Assembly (NCBI GenBank): GCA_016793865.1
Contig: JAEULJ010000009.1
Span: 79,081-143,080, forward strand
DNA from: Altererythrobacter sp.
GTDB lineage: Bacteria > Pseudomonadota > Alphaproteobacteria > Sphingomonadales > Sphingomonadaceae
Direction of reading: 5' to 3'
DNA: 64,000 nucleotides
Notes under the pieces: model-generated
Seen by the model: only the letters and a program-made list of their open reading frames with translations
The model's database searches: none
What the model was told of the DNA's origin: nothing
Part shown: positions 35,839-56,417 of the stretch, piece by piece
Layout: the number at the start of each line of letters is the position of its first letter
Numbering within the stretch: the stretch's first letter is position 1
Made by a program: the position numbers and the translations under genes

Positions 35839-36987
35839 CTACTTTCGTTCGCCCAACGGCACCCACTTCAAGTCCTCCGGCCCCACATAGTTCGCGCTCG
35901 GCCGGATGATCTTGTTGTCCTCGCGCTGCTCGATGGCGTGGGCGGCCCAGCCCGAGGTGCGGGCGATGACGAACAGCGGGGTGAACATGGCGGTCGGCAC
36001 GCCCATCAGGTGATAGGAGACGGCCGAGAACCAGTCGAGGTTGGGGAACATCTTCTTGACCTCCATCATCACGCTCTCGATGCGGTCGGCGATGTCGTAT
36101 TGCGTCATGGAACCGGCTTCCTCCGCCAGCGCCTTGGCCACCCGCTTGATGACGACGTTGCGCGGGTCGCTGACGGTGTAGACGGGGTGGCCGAAGCCGA
36201 TGATGACCTCTTTTGCCTCCATGCGGCGGCGGATGTCGGCCTCGGCCTCGTCGGCATCGCGGTAGCGCTTCTGGATCTCGAATGCGACCTCGTTGGCGCC
36301 GCCATGCTTGGGGCCGCGCAGCGCGCCGATCGCGCCGGTGATCGCCGAATGCATGTCCGCGCCCGTTCCAGCGATGACGCGCGCGGCGAAGGTGGAGGCG
36401 TTGAACTCGTGCTCGGCATAGAGAATCAGGCTGACGTGCATGGCGCGCACCCAGCTTTCGGGCGGCGGCGCGCCGTGGAGCAGATGGAGGAAATGGCCGC
36501 CGATGGTGTCATCGTCGGTCTCCAGCTCGATCTCGCGGCCGTTATGGGTCCAGTGATACCAGTAGAGCAGCATCGAGCCGAGCGAGGCCATCAGCCGGTC
36601 GGCGATGTCGCGCGCGCCGGGTGCGGCGTGGTCGTCCTTCTCCGGCAGCGCGCAGCCCAGCGCGGAAACTCCGGTGCGCATCACGTCCATCGGGTGCGCG
36701 GCGGCGGGGATGGCGGCGAGCGCCTCCCTGACCGCGAGAGGGAGGCCGCGCAGCGCCTTCAGCCTGGTCTTGTAGGCCGCCAGTTCCGCCCGGTTGGGCA
36801 GCCAGCCGTGAACGAGCAGGTGAGCGATCTCCTCGAACTCCGAGCCCTCGGCGAAATCGAGGATGTCGTAGCCGCGATAATGCAGGTCGTTGCCGGTGCG
36901 GCCCACGGTGCACAGCGCGGTGTTGCCGGCGGCCACGCCCGATAGCGCGACCGACTTCTTCGGCTTGAAACCCGGGGTTTCGGTCAT
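35839..36987 (-). CDS. prpC: 2-Methylcitrate synthase
   Basis: A 382-residue citrate-synthase family enzyme that joins propionyl-CoA and oxaloacetate. The catalytic set is visible: the histidine in [15 protein letters not shown], the second histidine in [13 protein letters not shown], and the aspartate in [16 protein letters not shown]. Its short length and position between prpF and prpB mark it as methylcitrate rather than citrate synthase. It is separated by 77 bp from prpF and 74 bp from prpB. Confidence 0.95.
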   Translation of the reverse strand: MTETPGFKPKKSVALSGVAAGNTALCTVGRTGNDLHYRGYDILDFAEGSEFEEIAHLLVHGWLPNRAELAAYKTRLKALRGLPLAVREALAAIPAAAHPMDVMRTGVSALGCALPEKDDHAAPGARDIADRLMASLGSMLLYWYHWTHNGREIELETDDDTIGGHFLHLLHGAPPPESWVRAMHVSLILYAEHEFNASTFAARVIAGTGADMHSAITGAIGALRGPKHGGANEVAFEIQKRYRDADEAEADIRRRMEAKEVIIGFGHPVYTVSDPRNVVIKRVAKALAEEAGSMTQYDIADRIESVMMEVKKMFPNLDWFSAVSYHLMGVPTAMFTPLFVIARTSGWAAHAIEQREDNKIIRPSANYVGPEDLKWVPLGERK

Positions 36988-37064
36988 GTCGTCTCTCTCC
37001 TTACGGACGGCCGCTCAAAGTGGAAGCGGGGGCTGCCGTCAACCCCGTGACCCGGAGTGGCGGC

Positions 37065-38224
37065 TCAGAAGCTGCCCTCGGGCACGAATACCACGCCCTC
37101 CATCAGCACCCGGGCGCTGCGGCTCATCACCGCCTTGGTCACGGTCCAGCGGCCATCGGCCTGGCTGGCCTCGGCGCCAACGCGCAGGACGCCCGAAGGA
37201 TGGCCGAAGCGCAGCGCCTGCCGTTCTCCGCCACCGGCCGCCTCGTTCACCAGCGTGCCGGGAACCGCCGCGGCCGCCGCGATCGCGACCGACGCCGTGC
37301 CCATCATGGCGTGGTGGAGCTTGCCCATCGACAGCGCGCGGGCGAGCAGGTCGATATCCTCTGCCTCGACCTGCCTGCCGCTGGAGGTGGTGTAGGCGGC
37401 GGGCGGGGCGACGAAGGCGATGGCGGGGGCCCGCCCGCTCTTGGCGATCCCCATTCGCGCCGCGCCCGCGCCGCGCAACGCCTCGAAGCGGGCTAGGGCG
37501 GCGGCATCGCCGTTGATGGCTTCGCGCAGCTCGGTGCCGGAATAGCCAATGTCGGCAGCGCGCAGGAAGACGGCGGGAACCCCGGCGTTGATGAGCGTGG
37601 CCTCGATCGTGCCGCCCGGCACCACATCCTCGCCCACTTCCAGCCTGTCCACGAGATTGCCCGTCGGGAACATCGAGGCATCGCCCTCGTCCTCGCCGGG
37701 ATCGAGGAATTCCAGCACGATCTCGGCCGCCGGGAAGGTTACCCCGTCAAGCTCGAAATCGCCGGTCTCCTGAACCGCCCCGCCGCTGACCGGCACATGC
37801 GCGATGATCGTTTTGCCGATATTGGCCTGCCAGATGCGGACCGTGCGGACCCCGTCCGGCCCGGCATCGACATAGCCCGCGTGTATCGCGAAGGCTCCGG
37901 CCGCCGTGGAAAGGTTCCCGCAATTGCTCGACCAGTCCACCGCATCCTCGCCGATGGCGATCTGGGCGTAGAGGTAATCGACGTCATGGCCAGGCACGGC
38001 GCTGGGCGAGACGATCACGCATTTGCTGGTGCTGGAAGTGGCGCTGCCCATGCCGTCGATATGCGCGCCATAGGGGTCGGGGCTGCCGATCACGCGCTGG
38101 AACAGCCGGTCGCGCGCCGGGCCGGGCTCGCGCGCCGCTTGAGGCAAATCCTCGCGTCGGAAGAATACGCCCTTGCTGGTGCCGCCGCGCATATAGGTTG
38201 CCGGGATGCGGATCTGCCCGCCCG

Positions 38225-38228
<4 letters not shown>
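37065..38228 (-). CDS. prpF: 2-Methylaconitate cis-trans isomerase PrpF
   Basis: A 387-residue PrpF that turns the trans-2-methylaconitate made by AcnD into the cis form. The opening RIPATYMRGGTSKGVFFRREDLP and the following GSPDPYGAHIDGMGSATSSTSK motif are diagnostic. The start MTGGQIRIP overlaps the stop of acnD by four bases (ATGA), as is usual for this gene pair, so a longer upstream reading frame is rejected. Confidence 0.95.
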
Positions 38229-40846
<2,618 letters not shown>

Positions 40847-41300
40847 GGCTGTGCCGATCCGGGGTGGAAGAGCGTGGTCGGCGTCGCCGTCGGAATGCGC
40901 CAGTGCGGCATTGTTCGGGTGTCGTGAAGCATGGGCGCCTCATAGCCATATCCCATGCACGCATGAAAGAGCCTGAACGAGTCCTGGGGGCATACTTCGG
41001 CATCAGCGTCCGCGGCGAGCGTGGTTGGCTGGTGGCATGGTTGACCACGCCATGACCGCTCCCTATATGCTCGCGACCGCCCGCTTCGAGCAGGGCCGAT
41101 TCATGCGCGGGAATCGGCTTCAGGATGGAAGGGGCGCCTGCCATATCGCGACGCTTTTGAGGAGCTGCAGCCAGCCGCCGGGAACGGTGCGCGATTCGCT
41201 GCGGCCTTTTCGCGTCGCGGCCTGGCCCTCGCCCGCATGAAACGAATTTCTGGCCGCGGGACGATCTCCCCGGCCGCCAGCGAGAAGGCGAATATACTCC
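40847..41300. other. Intergenic region between divergent acnD and rpoB
   Basis: 454 bp with no supportable gene on either strand. It must hold the promoters of the methylcitrate operon (minus) and rpoB (plus). An inverted repeat lies at 40929-40958. The rpoB start has a weak ribosome site (GAGAAGG about 13 bases upstream). This is where ribosomal genes rplJ-rplL would stand in many genomes; no trace of them is visible. Confidence 0.6.
40929..40958. promoter_or_regulatory. Inverted repeat upstream of the methylcitrate operon, candidate operator
   Basis: GCATGGG (40929-40935) and CCCATGC (40952-40958) form a 7-bp inverted repeat with a 16-bp spacer, 83 bp upstream of the acnD start. It could bind a dimeric regulator, but no regulator gene is nearby and the repeat is short. 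Confidence 0.3.
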
Positions 41301-45488
<4,188 letters not shown>

Positions 45489-45497
45489 AGCAACACG

Positions 45498-45554
45498 GGA
45501 AGAGGGGCCATTTTCGGCGGCCCGTGCCCCTCTTCCTCCCAAGCAAGGCTTGGG
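45498..45554 (+). promoter_or_regulatory. Tandem stem-loops in the rpoB-rpoC intergenic RNA
   Basis: A perfect 10-bp inverted repeat, GGAAGAGGGG (45498-45507) with CCCCTCTTCC (45527-45536), is followed 1 bp later by a second hairpin, CCCAAGC (45538-45544) with GCTTGGG (45548-45554). An alternative pairing CACGGG (45494-45499) with CCCGTG (45521-45526) excludes the first hairpin. It lies in the spacer of a co-transcribed pair, so it may be an RNA processing site or part of a dispersed repeat rather than a terminator; no T run follows. Confidence 0.6.
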
Positions 45555-45586
45555 CCCCTCCCTCGCAGCGAAGGCGCGGGGGCTGA

Positions 45587-49759
<4,173 letters not shown>

Positions 49760-49776
49760 CGCTTCGTGTCATGATG

Positions 49777-49812
49777 AAAGGGGCCTCGTCGGGAAACCGG
49801 CGGGGCCTCTTT
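49777..49812 (+). terminator. Intrinsic terminator after rpoC
   Basis: A long 16-bp stem, starting AAAGGGGCC and closing GGCCTCTTT, encloses a GAAA tetraloop with a few G-T pairs. It begins 18 bp after the rpoC stop and ends in TTT followed by CGTTT. Confidence 0.88.
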
Positions 49813-49962
49813 CGTTTCGGGCTCTAAGACGTCGGCGCTCTTTACACCGGTGTCAGGAGTCGTTGCGCCTCAGGAAGTCGAAAGGCTGGATTTCTGCGCT
49901 CCGGTCAGGATGGCACGATCCGTGCTTGTCCCATCGCGGGACAGGGGACAGGAGGTGGGCCG

Positions 49963-50106
49963 ATGCTCTGGTGGGTAGCGGGTGTGGTTGGTGCGTTGCT
50001 CCTTGCTGCGCTGCTGGCGCCGCCGGCGCCGGGCCGCCGGACACTCAGCCGGATGGATTTCGGCGACGAGACCACGGACAAGGACGAAAGCCAGCGGCAG
50101 GGCTGA
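49963..50106 (+). CDS. Small hypothetical membrane protein, 47 residues
   Basis: A short frame downstream of the rpoC terminator. The first 25 residues (MLWWVAGVVGALLLAALLA...) form one hydrophobic helix, and the rest is a charged tail (RRTLSRMDFGDETTDKDESQ). It has a near-ideal Shine-Dalgarno AGGAGG seven to eight bases before the ATG, which is the main reason to think it is real. No homologue is recognised from memory. The GT4 glycosyltransferase begins 191 bp later. Confidence 0.5.
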   Translation: MLWWVAGVVGALLLAALLAPPAPGRRTLSRMDFGDETTDKDESQRQG

Positions 50107-50297
50107 ACGTCGCGCTGTTGCGCGCATCCCTCACCAGTGGGGGTTCCGGCATCGGCCGGATATCAATGTGACTTTCAGGGTTGCATCGGAGGCGGCGAGG
50201 CCCGAAAGGCGGGGCCAACGCCGCCGGAGCCTGTCGAAGTCCATGGACGCCTGTTGGAATTTGCTCCGCAGATCGATTAACGTCCGGCGCTTTCACG

Positions 50298-51470
50298 ATG
50301 CGGAGCGACATATTGCCTAGCAGCGATCTCAGGGTCGCCCTGTTCTCGGGCAACTACAATTATGTGAAGGATGGCGCCAATCAGGCGCTCAACCGGCTCG
50401 TGGGCTACCTGCTGCGGCAGGGCGTTGCAGTTCGCGTTTACTCGCCGACCATCGAAAACCCTGCCTTCGAACCGACGGGCGATCTTGTTTCGATCCCGTC
50501 CGTGCCGATTCCGGGGCGCGGTGAATACCGGCTCGGGCTCGGCATCGGCGGCGTGAAGGCGGATCTCAAGGCCTTCGATCCGCACATCGTCCACATCGCT
50601 TCGCCCGACATCATCGGCCACCGCGCCGTCGCATGGGCACGGTCGCGCGGGAAGCCGGCGGTCGCGTCCGTCCACACGCGCTTCGAAACCTATTTCCGCT
50701 ACTATCGGATGCACTGGATGCAGACGGTGATCGAGGCCGTGCTCCGCCGCCTCTACCGGCGCTGCGTGGAAATCTACGCGCCCTCGGAAAGCATGGCGGC
50801 GGTGCTCACCGATCAGCGCATGAGCCGTAACGTCCATATCTGGAGCCGCGGCATCGACGGCGATCTCTACCGCCCGGACCGGCGCGACATGGAATGGCGG
50901 CGGAGCCTCGGCATCGCCGACGAGGACATGGTGATCCTGTTCGTGGGCCGTCTGGTGCTCGAGAAAGGCCTCGATACGTTCGCGGCGACGCTTGCGGAGC
51001 TTGACGCGCGCGACGTGCCCTACAAGGCACTGTTCGTGGGGGACGGGCCGGCGCGGCCGTGGATCGAGGCGCAGGCGCCGCAGGGCATCTTCCTCGGCTT
51101 CCAGTCGGGCGAGGCGCTGGCGCGTGCCTATGCGTCGGCCGACGTGATGTTCAATCCGTCGTCTACGGAGACGTTCGGCAATGTGACGCTGGAAGCGATG
51201 GCGAGCGGTCTGCCCGTGGTCGCGGCGCGTGCGACCGGCAGCCTCAGCCTCGTGACACCGGGTCTCAACGGGCAACTGACAACACCCGACGACATACAGG
51301 AATCGGCGGATGCGCTCGCTGCCTATATCGCCGATCCGCAAAGCCGCACGGCGGCCGGAAAAGCGGGCCGCGAGATCAGCAAGCGCTTCGATTGGGACAC
51401 GATCAACGGTGCACTGTTGCAGCGTTATCGCACCGTTGTCGCACGACGCTCTTCAAAAGCACGCGTCTAG
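50298..51470 (+). CDS. Glycosyltransferase family 4 (GT-B fold)
   Basis: A 390-residue GT-B transferase. The N-terminal domain opens with LRVALFSGNYNYVKDGANQALNRLVGYLLRQG, and the C-terminal donor-binding domain has ILFVGRLVLEKGLDTFAATL, ALFVGDGPARPWIE and the E-x7-E motif in FNPSSTETFGNVTLEAMASGLPVVAARATG. The overall pattern is like bacterial mannosyltransferases that build glycolipids or polysaccharides (for example SqdX- or MgtA-like proteins). It has no membrane segment and probably acts at the inner membrane surface. Its acceptor is unknown. The start MRSDILPSSD was chosen since upstream in-frame codons look noncoding. It ends a few bases before ssrA. Confidence 0.87.
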   Translation: MRSDILPSSDLRVALFSGNYNYVKDGANQALNRLVGYLLRQGVAVRVYSPTIENPAFEPTGDLVSIPSVPIPGRGEYRLGLGIGGVKADLKAFDPHIVHIASPDIIGHRAVAWARSRGKPAVASVHTRFETYFRYYRMHWMQTVIEAVLRRLYRRCVEIYAPSESMAAVLTDQRMSRNVHIWSRGIDGDLYRPDRRDMEWRRSLGIADEDMVILFVGRLVLEKGLDTFAATLAELDARDVPYKALFVGDGPARPWIEAQAPQGIFLGFQSGEALARAYASADVMFNPSSTETFGNVTLEAMASGLPVVAARATGSLSLVTPGLNGQLTTPDDIQESADALAAYIADPQSRTAAGKAGREISKRFDWDTINGALLQRYRTVVARRSSKARV

Positions 51471-51473
51471 CCC

Positions 51474-51780
51474 CTATATGGGTGTTGCCGTCTTCGGGCG
51501 GCTATGGCGATAAATGATGCCGTGAAATAGGTACAGCGGACCCGGGGGCGGTACCCGGCGGCTCCACCAGTTTCGCCGGGCAGGCTAGAGCGGCCTGTCC
51601 GGACATGGGGCCGAACTAGGATCGACGTGTGCTGAAAGACGGTTATCTTCGCCCGGCCTGAATGCGCCGTAAAACCGTTCAAAACCTACAAATGCCAACG
51701 ACAACGAGGCATTCGCTCTTGCCGCGTAACTGAAGCCCTTCGGGGAATAGGTTACAGAGCTTAGCGCGGTTCGGGCCGCA
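51474..51780 (+). ncRNA. ssrA: tmRNA (ssrA), circularly permuted two-piece alphaproteobacterial form
   Basis: The acceptor piece comes first and ends in CGGCTCC, discriminator A and CCA (51559-51569), preceded by a T-arm with the GGCGGTA loop. The coding piece begins at GGGGCCG (51607-51613), which pairs with that acceptor strand, followed by the conserved AACTAGGATCGACG. A tag frame reads TNANDNEAFALAA and stops at TAA (51727-51729), ending in the usual ALAA degron. This gene order, 3' half before 5' half, is the known permuted form in alphaproteobacteria. The outer ends are approximate. sspB, which delivers ssrA-tagged proteins to ClpXP, lies about 140 bp downstream. Confidence 0.93.
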
Positions 51781-51919
51781 CCGGGCAACAGAAGCGGACA
51801 CCAGCGGCACGGGGAGCGCCGGGCAACAGAAGCTCCCCACTTTCACGCTTCATCGGAAGACAGGCTTGACCGCGCCGCGGCGCCGCGCCACCAAGTGCCC
51901 TTGTGACAAAGAGGGCCGC

Positions 51920-52393
51920 ATGAACGCCGAAACACCGGAAAGCCTGATCCCGTATGACGAGATCGTGCAGGATGCGCTGCGCGGCGTCGTGTACGGCGTT
52001 CTGAAACGGGTGGAGACCGATGGCGGCCTGCCCGGCAACCACCATTTCTACATTGCCTTCAAGACCGGCGCGTCCGGCGTCGAGATACCGGTGCACCTGC
52101 GCCAGCGCTATCCGGACGAGATGACGATCGTCATCCAGCACCGCTATTGGGAGCTGAAAGTCGATCGCGAGCACTTCGAGATCGGCCTTTCGTTCAACCA
52201 GGTGCCGACCAAGCTCTCGATTCCCTACACGGCGATCACGGGGTTTCACGATCCTTCGGTGGAGTTCGCGCTGCAGTTTCCGACGCCTGAAGGTGTCACG
52301 CCGCCCGCGCCGGAGCCGGAACCCGAGCCCACGCCGCCCGAAAGCGGCGACGGCTCGAACGTGGTGACGCTCGACGCCTTCCGGAAAAAATGA
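51920..52393 (+). CDS. sspB: SspB-family ClpXP adaptor
   Basis: A 157-residue alphaproteobacterial SspB. The folded domain covers about residues 10-120, including [53 protein letters not shown] and [24 protein letters not shown] Pro/Glu-rich linker and the ending [11 protein letters not shown], which should dock on the ClpX zinc domain, follow. SspB captures ssrA-tagged proteins for ClpXP. Its gene starts downstream of ssrA and its stop overlaps fumC (ATGA). Direct adjacency to ssrA fits a shared function. Confidence 0.92.
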   Translation: MNAETPESLIPYDEIVQDALRGVVYGVLKRVETDGGLPGNHHFYIAFKTGASGVEIPVHLRQRYPDEMTIVIQHRYWELKVDREHFEIGLSFNQVPTKLSIPYTAITGFHDPSVEFALQFPTPEGVTPPAPEPEPEPTPPESGDGSNVVTLDAFRKK

Positions 52394-53781
52394 GTACGCG
52401 CGTCGAGACCGACAGTTTCGGGCCGATCGATGTGCCCGCCTCGGCCTACTGGGGCGCGCAGACGCAGCGCTCCATCGGCAACTTCCCCATCGGCGGCGAG
52501 CGGATGCCCGTGCCGTTGGTACGCGCGCTCGGCCTCATCAAGCAGGCCGCGGCCTATGTGAACGCGGAACTCGGCGTGCTCGACAACAATCTCGCGCCCG
52601 CGATCATCGAGGCGGCCGCCGAGGTTGCGGCGGGAAAGCGCGACGATCAGTTCCCACTCGTCGTCTGGCAGACCGGTTCGGGTACGCAGAGCAACATGAA
52701 CGCCAACGAGGTGATCGCGGGCCGCGCCAACGAAATCCTCACCGGCACGCGCGGCGGCAAAGTGCCGGTGCACCCGAACGATCACGTCAACGCCTCGCAA
52801 AGCTCCAACGACACGTTCCCGACCGCAATGCACGTCGCTGCGGCGCGCGAGGTGAACGAACGGCTGATTCCGGCGCTCCGACACCTGCACGCGGCGCTGG
52901 CGGCGAAAGCGGAGGCGTTCGCGGACATCGTGAAGATCGGCCGCACGCACCTTCAGGACGCGACGCCGGTGACGCTGGGGCAGGAATTCTCGGGCTACGC
53001 GCAGCAACTCACGGATGGCATCGCGCGCGCCGAGGCGGTGCTGCCGCGGCTCTACCGGCTGGCGCAGGGCGGCACGGCGGTCGGCACGGGGCTCAACGCG
53101 CCCGAAGGCTTCGCCGAGGGCATCGCGAACGAGCTCGCGCGCCTGTCCGGCCTGCCGTTCGAAACCGCACCCAACAAATTCGAGGCGCTCGCCACGCACG
53201 ATACGATGGTGGAGCTGTCGGGCGCGCTCAACGTGCTCGCCGTCAGTCTCAACAAGATCGCGAACGATATCCGTCTGCTCGGCTCCGGGCCGCGTTCGGG
53301 GCTCGGCGAGCTCTCCCTCCCGGAAAACGAGCCCGGCAGTTCGATCATGCCGGGCAAGGTGAACCCGACGCAGGCCGAGGCGCTGACGATGGTGGCCGCG
53401 CAGGTGATGGGCAATCACGTCTCCGTCACCGTGGGCGGCGCGCAGGGGCACATGGAGCTCAATGTCTTCAAGCCGGTGATCGCCTATAACGTGCTGCAGT
53501 CGATCCGCCTCATCGCCGACGCATCCGTGAGTTTCGCGGATCGCTGCGTCGTGGGGATCGAGCCCAACCGCGAACGGATCGCTGACCTCGTCGAGCGCTC
53601 GCTGATGCTGGTGACGGCGCTTGCGCCGGAGATCGGCTACGATAATGCTGCCGCGATCGCCAAGCACGCGCACATGCATGGGCTGACCTTGCTGGAAGCC
53701 GCGAAAGCTCTGGATCTTATCGACGAGACACGCTTCCGCGCCCTCGTCCGCCCGGAAACGATGCTGGCGCCCGGACGCTAG
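52390..53781 (+). CDS. fumC: Class II fumarate hydratase
   Basis: A 463-residue FumC, the oxygen-stable fumarase of the citric acid cycle. The signature [13 protein letters not shown] and the active-site stretch [20 protein letters not shown] are intact, with the opening [19 protein letters not shown]. It starts inside the sspB stop codon (ATGA). It converges on the GGDEF-EAL gene with a 7-bp gap. Thr codons here favour ACG over ACC, unlike mmsA upstream (see findings). Confidence 0.96.
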   Translation: MSTRVETDSFGPIDVPASAYWGAQTQRSIGNFPIGGERMPVPLVRALGLIKQAAAYVNAELGVLDNNLAPAIIEAAAEVAAGKRDDQFPLVVWQTGSGTQSNMNANEVIAGRANEILTGTRGGKVPVHPNDHVNASQSSNDTFPTAMHVAAAREVNERLIPALRHLHAALAAKAEAFADIVKIGRTHLQDATPVTLGQEFSGYAQQLTDGIARAEAVLPRLYRLAQGGTAVGTGLNAPEGFAEGIANELARLSGLPFETAPNKFEALATHDTMVELSGALNVLAVSLNKIANDIRLLGSGPRSGLGELSLPENEPGSSIMPGKVNPTQAEALTMVAAQVMGNHVSVTVGGAQGHMELNVFKPVIAYNVLQSIRLIADASVSFADRCVVGIEPNRERIADLVERSLMLVTALAPEIGYDNAAAIAKHAHMHGLTLLEAAKALDLIDETRFRALVRPETMLAPGR

Positions 53782-53788
53782 GCGCCCG

Positions 53789-56416
53789 TTAGGCGGCGCG
53801 TTCCTCGTTTTCGATGTCGGCTGCGATGATCTGCTCGTCGTAGTGGATGCCGAACCGGTCTTCCTCCACCCAACGCACGATGCCCGAGCGGGGCTGCTGG
53901 CCCTCGACGACGGTGGTCACGCGGTCGTCGGGCCTCGGCAGCCAGCGCGCCTCGAACATCGCGCCCGTATCCGAGGTGTTGCGCAGCCGGGCGCTTCGCC
54001 TACGACCGTTGTGCAGGATTGTCGCGCGGCGCAGCATGGCGATACGGCGCGGCCGGTTCGATTTCACGCCGTTCGGCGCGATCGGCGCTTCGGAGCGCGC
54101 AAGGATGCCCGCCTCGGCCCAGGGCACGGCTTTGCCGAAGATGAAGCCCTGCACCTGCGTGCAGCCGATGCGGCGGATGATGTCTAGATCGTCGTGTGTC
54201 TCGACGCCTTCGGCCGTGGTGATCATGCCGAGACTGTCGGCAAGCGCCACGATCGCTTTCACGATCGCGGCCTTCTGCCCGCCGCGCTCGGCCGCGCCGG
54301 AGACGAACGAGCGGTCGATCTTGATCTTCTTGAAGGGCGCCTTGGTGAGATAGGCGAAGCCCGAATAGCCGGTGCCGAAATCATCGAGCGTCAGCCGCAC
54401 GCCGATCGCGCCAAGGCGCTGCAGCGTGGCGCGCGTCGCCGGGTTCTCCTCGAGGAAGACGCTTTCGGTGATCTCCAGCTCCAGCCGCTCGGGCGCAAGG
54501 CCGGCCTGTGCGAGCGCGTTCATCACCAGCGTCGGCAGTTCGGGGTTCGTCACCTGGATCGGCGAGAGGTTGACGGCGATGCCGATGTGCTCGGGCCACT
54601 TCGCCGCGACCATGCACGCGTTCCGCAGCACCCATTCGCCGATGCCGTCGATGAGGCCGGTTTCCTCGGCGATCGGAATGAAACTCGCGGGCGAGATCTC
54701 GCCGTGGCGCGGATGGTGCCAGCGCACCAGCGCCTCGAAGCCGACGAGCGTTTCGCTCGCCGTCTCGACGATGGGCTGGAAATTGAGCGACAGCCCGTTG
54801 CCGACGAGCGCGCCGCGCAGGTCGTTCTCGATCTGCCGCCGCGTCTCGGCATTGCGGTGCATCCCGCCCTCGTAGAAGCGGTGCTTGCCGCGCCCGTCCG
54901 ATTTCGCCGCGTAGAGCGCGAGGTCGGCGTTGCGCATCAGCGCGTCGACGCTGTGGCCGTTGTCGGGGCCGATAGCGATGCCTACGCTGGCGCCGATGAT
55001 GATGCGGTGCCCCTCCACCGTGTAGGGCGCGGAGAGATAGTCGATGATGCGCTGGGCGAAGGCGGAAAGTCCGCCCATCGTTTCGGCATCGCGCACGACG
55101 ATCGCGAACTCGTCGCCGCCGAGCCGCCCGACGCGGCCGTCCGCGCCGACGAGCGTGCCGAGCCGGTCGGCGACCTGTTCGAGCAGCTTGTCGCCCACGG
55201 GGTGGCCGAGCGTGTCGTTCACCGATTTGAAGCGATCGAGATCGAGCAGCAGCAGCGCGCAGCGATGCGGCACGACGCCGCCGTGGCTGAGGAGCGCGGT
55301 TTCCAGCGTCTCGCGGATGGTGATGCGGTTCGCAAGGCCGGTGAGCGCATCGAAGCGCGCGAGGCGCATGGCGCGGTCTTCGGATCGGCGTACGTCGGTA
55401 AGATCGCCGCCGATCCCGGTGAAGCCCTCGAAATGGCCGTGCTGGCTGTAGATCGGCGTGCCCGCGATCGACCACCACTGGATACCGAGCGGGAACAGCA
55501 CGGGAATCACCACATCGTGAAACGGCAGCTTGCCCTGCAGATGGAACTCAAGCGTCCGCAGCGAGGTCGCCGCCTCGTCCGGGTCTTCCACCTCGAGCGA
55601 GATGATATCCCCAAGCGGGCGCCCGATCAGCAGCTCGTTCGTGGTGCCGTGTGCCGCGCCGAACGAGGGCGAGATATAGGTGATCCGGCCGTCGACGTCG
55701 GTTTCCCAGAACCAGCCGCTGCCGCAGGTCTCGAATGTCGCGCAGAGGCGCCGTACGCGCTGTTCGCCGAGATCGCGCATCGATCCCTCGACGCGCTCGA
55801 TGAGCGTGCGCCGCCCCGCGAGGTAGAGCGTGAGCGCGCCCGACAGCACGACGACCGCCGCCGCCGACGAGGCGAAACCATCGAGCCGGGTAACGAGCGT
55901 GACCGCGAACGCGACCATGTAGGCCATCGCCGCAAGCGGCATCGGGGAGAGGGCAACGATGCCGAGCACGAGCATCGAAATGGAAAGAACGAGTGCGAAG
56001 GGTATGTCGCTGATGACCGGAAGCGTGCTCCAAAGGAGCCCCGCCGCGGCGCTCAGCGTCACGAGACCCCGCGCCGTATCGGCGACCTCGCCCGCCTTCG
56101 GCTGGGCTTCGCGCAGCCCGAACACCGCGAACAATGTCGTCAGCACGCCGCCCGCTGCAAGCCATGCGCCCTGGATCGATGCAGTGAGCGGCACGTGCCA
56201 CAGCGTGACGCCCGCCCAGATCAGCGCGCCGATCGCCGCGAACAGCGGGATCGTCGGGCGGAGATCGAGCAGCTGCCGATGCGTGTTGGCGATCTCGCTG
56301 CGCGAGCCGAGGCGCGGCAGCGCGACGCCGGCCAGCCAGTTCCGGGGTTCGCGAAGATTGGCGGCAGGATCGCCGCCTACGGTATCACGGATCGGCTTGG
56401 TGGGGCGGCTGCGCAT
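53789..56416 (-). CDS. Membrane PAS-GGDEF-EAL-PilZ c-di-GMP signalling protein
   Basis: An 875-residue protein. Hydrophobic helices span about 45-215, then a PAS module (about 225-345), GGDEF with intact GRLGGDEFAIVV (about 432-443), EAL with intact FEALVRW (about 557-563) and DDFGTGYSG (about 676), and a C-terminal PilZ-like region (about 775-870) that contains NTSDTGAMFE. All catalytic signatures are present, so it could make and break c-di-GMP and also bind it. A GGDEF inhibition-site RxxD is not seen. It is 1 bp from a second diguanylate cyclase on the same strand, so the two form one unit. Signal and output target are unknown. Confidence 0.92.
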   Translation of the reverse strand: MRSRPTKPIRDTVGGDPAANLREPRNWLAGVALPRLGSRSEIANTHRQLLDLRPTIPLFAAIGALIWAGVTLWHVPLTASIQGAWLAAGGVLTTLFAVFGLREAQPKAGEVADTARGLVTLSAAAGLLWSTLPVISDIPFALVLSISMLVLGIVALSPMPLAAMAYMVAFAVTLVTRLDGFASSAAAVVVLSGALTLYLAGRRTLIERVEGSMRDLGEQRVRRLCATFETCGSGWFWETDVDGRITYISPSFGAAHGTTNELLIGRPLGDIISLEVEDPDEAATSLRTLEFHLQGKLPFHDVVIPVLFPLGIQWWSIAGTPIYSQHGHFEGFTGIGGDLTDVRRSEDRAMRLARFDALTGLANRITIRETLETALLSHGGVVPHRCALLLLDLDRFKSVNDTLGHPVGDKLLEQVADRLGTLVGADGRVGRLGGDEFAIVVRDAETMGGLSAFAQRIIDYLSAPYTVEGHRIIIGASVGIAIGPDNGHSVDALMRNADLALYAAKSDGRGKHRFYEGGMHRNAETRRQIENDLRGALVGNGLSLNFQPIVETASETLVGFEALVRWHHPRHGEISPASFIPIAEETGLIDGIGEWVLRNACMVAAKWPEHIGIAVNLSPIQVTNPELPTLVMNALAQAGLAPERLELEITESVFLEENPATRATLQRLGAIGVRLTLDDFGTGYSGFAYLTKAPFKKIKIDRSFVSGAAERGGQKAAIVKAIVALADSLGMITTAEGVETHDDLDIIRRIGCTQVQGFIFGKAVPWAEAGILARSEAPIAPNGVKSNRPRRIAMLRRATILHNGRRRSARLRNTSDTGAMFEARWLPRPDDRVTTVVEGQQPRSGIVRWVEEDRFGIHYDEQIIAADIENEERAA

Positions 56417-56417
56417 G

